Part shown: one piece after another, positions 60,208 through 64,000 of the stretch | How positions within the stretch are numbered: the stretch's first letter is position 1 | Layout of the letters: each line of letters begins with the position of its first letter | DNA from: Epithemia pelagica | Taxonomy: Eukaryota > Bacillariophyta > Bacillariophyceae > Surirellales > Surirellaceae | Direction: 5' to 3' | DNA: 64,000 nucleotides | NCBI GenBank assembly: GCA_946965045.2 | Contig: OX337235.1 | Span: 2,551,928-2,615,927, forward strand | Program-made: the position numbers and the translations under genes | Notes under the pieces: model-generated | The model's database searches: none | Told to the model about the DNA's origin: nothing | The model's input: only the letters and a program-made list of their open reading frames with translations

Positions 60208-60991
60208 GTTGCGTAATTTCAGTAAACTGGTCACTGGGTTCTTTTACAGTTCCCGGTAAGGAGATGAAACGACTTGACACTGCTGCCGCTCAGAACAACC
60301 TTTGGCCATTGTGTGACGCAATCCGGAACGAGGAGAAGATCCATTTTGTCGATTTTCAAACATAAAATGAGCGACCCATAGACGAGCGGTTACGCGATTA
60401 TCGAGAACGCTAGCTCTGCTCCAATCAGATAGCCATAGAGGCCGCCAGACCATGATGGGGCACCGCAATCTATGGGAGGAGGGATGTGAATGTGATGGTT
60501 CAACGGTTCACAAAGGAACGAGAATACTTGTACAACGATTTCCAGCTGTGAAGCGTTGCTTGTTGGAGTTGTACCAAAGGATCATCTCTATATTATGGAC
60601 TGAAAAGTTCTTTTGGTCGTTTCCGGACACTTTTCGGTTGTGTGAGGTTATGCGCGATATCCCCGGGATCTCACCCAGGACTTTATGCTGACGCAATCTA
60701 CTCTTCATCAGAGACTCCTCTTTCATACGAATACACAAGACTCATTTAGGAACGACCCATCCATCGAAATTATCCGCGAATATTATTTCATACGATCAAA
60801 TTAGGAATAACTAAAGTCATTAGTAAAACTCACAATTTCGAAAACATACAGATCTCAGGTTATGAGCCCAAGTGTATTGCTCTGTTTGAACGGCCGTTTG
60901 ACTGAGTAACTACGCGTTAACCTCGTTCTTAAGTTGTCTTTGAAATTGCTAAGTTCTCACAATTGTTACCACTCGGTTTCAAGCTCAAGCA
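60208..60991. other. 5' flank of retrotransposon, presumptive LTR
   Basis: This stretch must contain the left LTR and leader of the copia element, but without the right LTR I cannot place the ends. The sequence just before gag (ending TTCTCACA at about 60962) could be the LTR 3' end. I did not find a convincing primer-binding site matching initiator methionine tRNA. A TCTATATTATGG at about 60588 could be a TATA element. Confidence 0.35.
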
Positions 60992-62329
60992 ATGGATGCT
61001 GAAGCTGCCAACGCTTTGGCTCAAGCCATTCAGGCTCTCGCGGCTGCGATTCCTGGTCCTCCTCCCGCAGCGGCCGCTGCTCCCGACATGGTTTCCCCGT
61101 ACGAGGGAGGCACACTTGACCTCACGTCTCGCACAGGCACTGGCTTGTTCCGCGCTGGATGTGACCCGCTGGACAGCAAGTTCACCGGGAAAGTTGAAGA
61201 TCTACATCTATTCCTAGCCGACTTACGTACTCGCGTTGAAACCTGCCATTGGAATTCGGCGACTCACGGAATTTTGGATGTTGCAGTTGGTGGTACGACC
61301 TTCAAGTTACTCGACGATTACGGAAAAGTGACCGAAGCTCAAGTTGAAGCTGCTCGTATCACGCGTTCTACTGCGTCACAACGTACAAAGCAAAACGCTC
61401 AAATGATGTACGAATGCCTCATGGCATCCATCACCGACGAAGCCAAGTCCGCCCTTGCATCACGTGGTGACGTCGATTTCAATAATGATGGACCCAAGCT
61501 CTTCTACCACTTAGTGTCCGAGCTTTTCACTGCGACATTCTCCAACGCACAAGCTACGAGAGATAAATTGTCCGAGTTTCACCCACGACGCTTTAAGTAC
61601 GACGTAACCCAAGTGAACAATTTCATCCGTTCAGCCATCAAGACCTTGAAGGCTGCTTCTGCGACTGGTGGATCTATTACCGATCAAGAAATCTTGTATT
61701 TCCAGTTCAAGGCCTATAAGAAAATCAAGGCTCCTGCAGAATGGACGTCTCACATTTTGTTTTTGGAGGCCAAAGCGTCCAGCACTCCAACCTACGCTCC
61801 AGATACGCTCTACAACGAAGCGCAAGCCAAATACAACAACTTGGTGAATTCTGGACTCTGGAAACCGTCCGATAAAACACCAGAGGAGCAAACCTTGGCA
61901 ATGGTTGCTCAACAATCCAACAAGTCGTCTTCTGGTACCAAGTCAAACAAACGCAAAGCGGAATCCAAGACCTCAGACGGCGACAAAGATAAGAAACAGC
62001 CTCCTTTTGCTCATAAGGATGGCAAACTCGGTGATTCTAAAGAGTGGAATGGGAAAACCTACTACTGGTGCCCAGCGAACCACAAATACTCCCATTGGCA
62101 CACGCACAAAGTAGAGGATTGCAACACCTACAAAAAGATGAAAGCTGGAGGCAGTGGCAAAAAGAAGGAAGCACCTAAAAAGCAAATTGGTTCCGGTGTG
62201 GCTGCCGAAGTTGCTGTCGATGTGGACAAGCTCAAAAAGGGAATGGCCGCAATCCTTCCTGGTGGCGAGTTTGATACAGATGATTTGGCCGATGCTCTTG
62301 CAGCCATCATCAAGAATGGCAGTGAATGA
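60992..62329 (+). CDS. gag: Retrotransposon gag
   Basis: The 445-residue capsid-like protein forms the virus-like particle that packages element RNA. It starts MDAEAANALAQAIQALAAA, has a helical core (residues about 60-290) and a Lys-rich linker. A zinc-finger-like cluster spans WCPANHKYSHWHTHKVEDC (about residues 370-388). This is a Cys/His arrangement with two cysteines and several histidines, unlike the CCHC knuckle of most copia gag proteins. The stop is TGA at 62327-62329, and the pol frame continues in the same phase beyond it. Confidence 0.88.
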   Translation: MDAEAANALAQAIQALAAAIPGPPPAAAAAPDMVSPYEGGTLDLTSRTGTGLFRAGCDPLDSKFTGKVEDLHLFLADLRTRVETCHWNSATHGILDVAVGGTTFKLLDDYGKVTEAQVEAARITRSTASQRTKQNAQMMYECLMASITDEAKSALASRGDVDFNNDGPKLFYHLVSELFTATFSNAQATRDKLSEFHPRRFKYDVTQVNNFIRSAIKTLKAASATGGSITDQEILYFQFKAYKKIKAPAEWTSHILFLEAKASSTPTYAPDTLYNEAQAKYNNLVNSGLWKPSDKTPEEQTLAMVAQQSNKSSSGTKSNKRKAESKTSDGDKDKKQPPFAHKDGKLGDSKEWNGKTYYWCPANHKYSHWHTHKVEDCNTYKKMKAGGSGKKKEAPKKQIGSGVAAEVAVDVDKLKKGMAAILPGGEFDTDDLADALAAIIKNGSE

Positions 62330-64000
62330 CTGCTACCCTCATGGGATGCATTCATGGCATTTTGGCCGTTTGTTGTTTTTCTTACGATCAAAATGAGTAT
62401 TGTCGCGTTCCATGAGGTTCTGTCATGGGTCAAGTGGATTGGGAAGCTTTTCTCCGCTCGGACCAAACCATTCAAAGTCGCCAACCAGCCTTTCCGACGC
62501 CGTCCGCCCCGAACTCGAATCCACAAATCAAGCGTGGGCCACCATCTTCCAGTTGATATCACCACCAAATTGCCTCGTGTATTGTTATGTCTCGCGGCGC
62601 TACAAATTGACCAAAAGATTCGGTGGATTGTTGTAAATCAGTTGCCGCAATCTGATAAAACCAAGTCCTTCCATTTCACTGACATCGATTGTTGTATCGA
62701 AACATCACGAATTCGAGGGAGAACCAAAAAGAAGTCGTTCTTCCGCCAAGCTCAACAACTGGTATCCCTCTTCACCGTAAACAAAAATCCGTTAGTTGAC
62801 TTGGCCATGAATGGAACGAATATACAAGGGCAAGACGACAAACCTCGTACCTCCATATTCGATTCCGATGCCGACAAGTTCCTGATCGACTCGGGAGCAT
62901 CACACCATTTGTGGAAACAACGTAAAGCTTTCTCCTCCTATCGTTTGCTGACAAGAGAAGAAAGAAAACAAGAAGCATTGCTTGGAGTGAATGGCGAAAC
63001 TGTCATGCCTCTTGGAATAGGCACAGTCCCACTCAAGTTAGAAGACGATCTCAACGACATCCATGTTATCGAATTAAGAGATGTACGGCACTTACCTTCT
63101 GCCCCACTCAATATCATGGTCCCGCAAGTCTTTGTGCGCCAGCGTCGCGAGGAAGGAGACACTTGTGCTCGATGCTCCATCGACGATTCATGCATTGAGT
63201 TAGAATGGTTGAGTACAAAGGATCAAGTGGTGAGCAAATACGTACCACTCAACAAGAACAACGTCGGCATGTGCTTTACTGCCCCTGGTTTTCGTCGTTT
63301 CCGTGCCTTCATGGCTCTGGCAATGCCTGCCAATCAGATCTCTGACTCAGAAGATGAAGATGATCCTGAGCGTCCGCCTCCTGATCCTCCGCCTGACGAT
63401 GAAAATCAAGAGCCACAACCGATCCATCCAATCCGGTCGTCACCATCCGAGGGAGTGACCACCGATTTCACCACGGATCCAAATGTCCTGCCACCCATAG
63501 TGGAAGACGAACCATTGTTGCGTTCAGACCAAGACCTCTTGATGCAATATCACGAGCGATTGGGTCACTGCTCCTTTCAACAACTGAAACAATTGGCAGA
63601 AAAAGGCGTGATCCCAAAACGGTTAGCAAAGGTTGCGCCTCCCAAATGCCCCAGCTGCCTTTATGGGAAAGCGCACAAGAAACCTTGGCGCACTCACAAG
63701 GTGGATCCAAAGATTCGCACATCAACTGTCCCTGGCGCAGTCGTGAGTATGGACCAGTTGGAATCCCCAGTCCCTGGTCTCGTACCAATAGGAAAGGGTC
63801 AACCAACCAAGAAACGATTCAAAGGAGCAACGGTGTTTGTTGACCATGCCTCCGATTTGACTTACGTGCATTTAATGCATGGCCTTACCACCGAAGAAAC
63901 TTTGGAGGCAAAACACGAGTTCGAAAGATTCGCGCAACGGCATGGTGTAACCGTCCAGCATTATCATTGTGACAATGGACGATTCGCCGATAAGGAGTTT
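62330..64000 (+). CDS. pol: Retrotransposon pol, N-terminal part (protease, integrase), runs off the window
   Basis: The frame is open from the gag TGA to the window end with no further stop. The first ATG of a good size is at 62393 (MSIVAFHEVLSWVKW); one at 62354 is also in frame. An aspartic protease motif, LIDSGASHHLW, lies at about 62882-62914. A GAG-pre-integrase zinc-binding segment follows (YHERLGHCSFQQL, then CPSCLYGKAHKKPW) near 63549-63680. The integrase core starts with SMDQLESPVPG, and HCDNGRFADKEF carries the second catalytic Asp near 63972. A Pro/Asp-rich spacer lies between protease and integrase. Translation by UGA readthrough of gag or by internal initiation are both possible. 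Confidence 0.9.
   Translation, partial: MLPSWDAFMAFWPFVVFLTIKMSIVAFHEVLSWVKWIGKLFSARTKPFKVANQPFRRRPPRTRIHKSSVGHHLPVDITTKLPRVLLCLAALQIDQKIRWIVVNQLPQSDKTKSFHFTDIDCCIETSRIRGRTKKKSFFRQAQQLVSLFTVNKNPLVDLAMNGTNIQGQDDKPRTSIFDSDADKFLIDSGASHHLWKQRKAFSSYRLLTREERKQEALLGVNGETVMPLGIGTVPLKLEDDLNDIHVIELRDVRHLPSAPLNIMVPQVFVRQRREEGDTCARCSIDDSCIELEWLSTKDQVVSKYVPLNKNNVGMCFTAPGFRRFRAFMALAMPANQISDSEDEDDPERPPPDPPPDDENQEPQPIHPIRSSPSEGVTTDFTTDPNVLPPIVEDEPLLRSDQDLLMQYHERLGHCSFQQLKQLAEKGVIPKRLAKVAPPKCPSCLYGKAHKKPWRTHKVDPKIRTSTVPGAVVSMDQLESPVPGLVPIGKGQPTKKRFKGATVFVDHASDLTYVHLMHGLTTEETLEAKHEFERFAQRHGVTVQHYHCDNGRFADKEF

Larger units (their letters stand above)
60992..64000 (+). mobile_element. Ty1/copia-type LTR retrotransposon (truncated by window end)
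   Basis: The internal part begins at the gag ATG and runs to the edge. Domain order gag, protease, GAG-pre-integrase, integrase is that of Pseudoviridae/copia elements, and matches diatom CoDi-type elements in general. Coding sequence is open apart from one in-frame UGA, suggesting a recently active copy. Reverse transcriptase, RNase H and the right LTR lie outside the window. Confidence 0.9.

Overview
This window is nuclear DNA of a photosynthetic stramenopile, most probably a diatom and perhaps a raphid pennate. Four things point there. Several precursors start with a signal peptide whose cleavage site is followed by Phe or Trp (the ASAFAP-type plastid targeting signal of diatoms). Short GT-AG introns of about 75-105 bp can be placed in three genes. 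The proteins are rich in poly-Asn, Gln, Ser and Asp tracts, including a giant Ser-Pro repeat surface protein. A Ty1/copia-type retrotransposon lies at the right edge. No rRNA, tRNA or CRISPR was recognised, and bacterial operons are absent.

Layout. 0.3-6 kb (minus strand): a small secreted Cys-rich protein, a multi-pass membrane protein, and a plastid-targeted type I signal peptidase with a MATH-like N-terminal region. 6.7-11.6 kb: a divergent TM9SF/EMP70 nonaspanin with a very long disordered tail. 11.6-17.7 kb: two direct copies of a 0.9-1.0 kb segment (TM9SF tail plus the 3' half of an alcohol-dehydrogenase-like MDR gene) flank a 3 kb cassette encoding a predicted PD-(D/E)XK nuclease-kinase fusion. 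The left MDR copy is broken and the right one is a complete three-exon gene. 18.5-26.6 kb: two long, mostly disordered proteins. 27.2-29 kb: a single-pass receptor-like protein with a C-terminal PDZ domain. 31-36.3 kb: two tandem, distantly similar disordered proteins sharing a PEW-type motif, with a possible DUF6824 remnant between them. 36.7-42.4 kb: the Ser-Pro repeat membrane glycoprotein, whose signal peptide lies in a separate first exon. 43.8-46 kb: GPAA1/GAA1 of the GPI transamidase. 46.4-49.9 kb: two unrecognised genes in divergent orientation. 50.7-53 kb: a putative plastid protein joining thioredoxin, cyclic-nucleotide-binding and EF-hand domains. 54.6-58 kb: an UNC45-type TPR/UCS myosin chaperone. 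58.3-60.2 kb: a small unknown gene overlapping tail to tail with a plastid-targeted membrane protein. 61-64 kb: gag and the start of pol of a copia element, in one reading frame interrupted by a single UGA; the element runs off the window.

Most genes are independent housekeeping or lineage-specific loci. Common themes are the secretory and endomembrane system (TM9SF, GPAA1, the Ser-Pro surface protein, the PDZ receptor) and the plastid (signal peptidase, the thioredoxin/cNMP/EF-hand protein, the 58.9 kb membrane protein). Starts were set to the first sensible ATG, because several long open frames begin with TTG or GTG. All domain calls were made by eye from the translated sequence and no database search was run.
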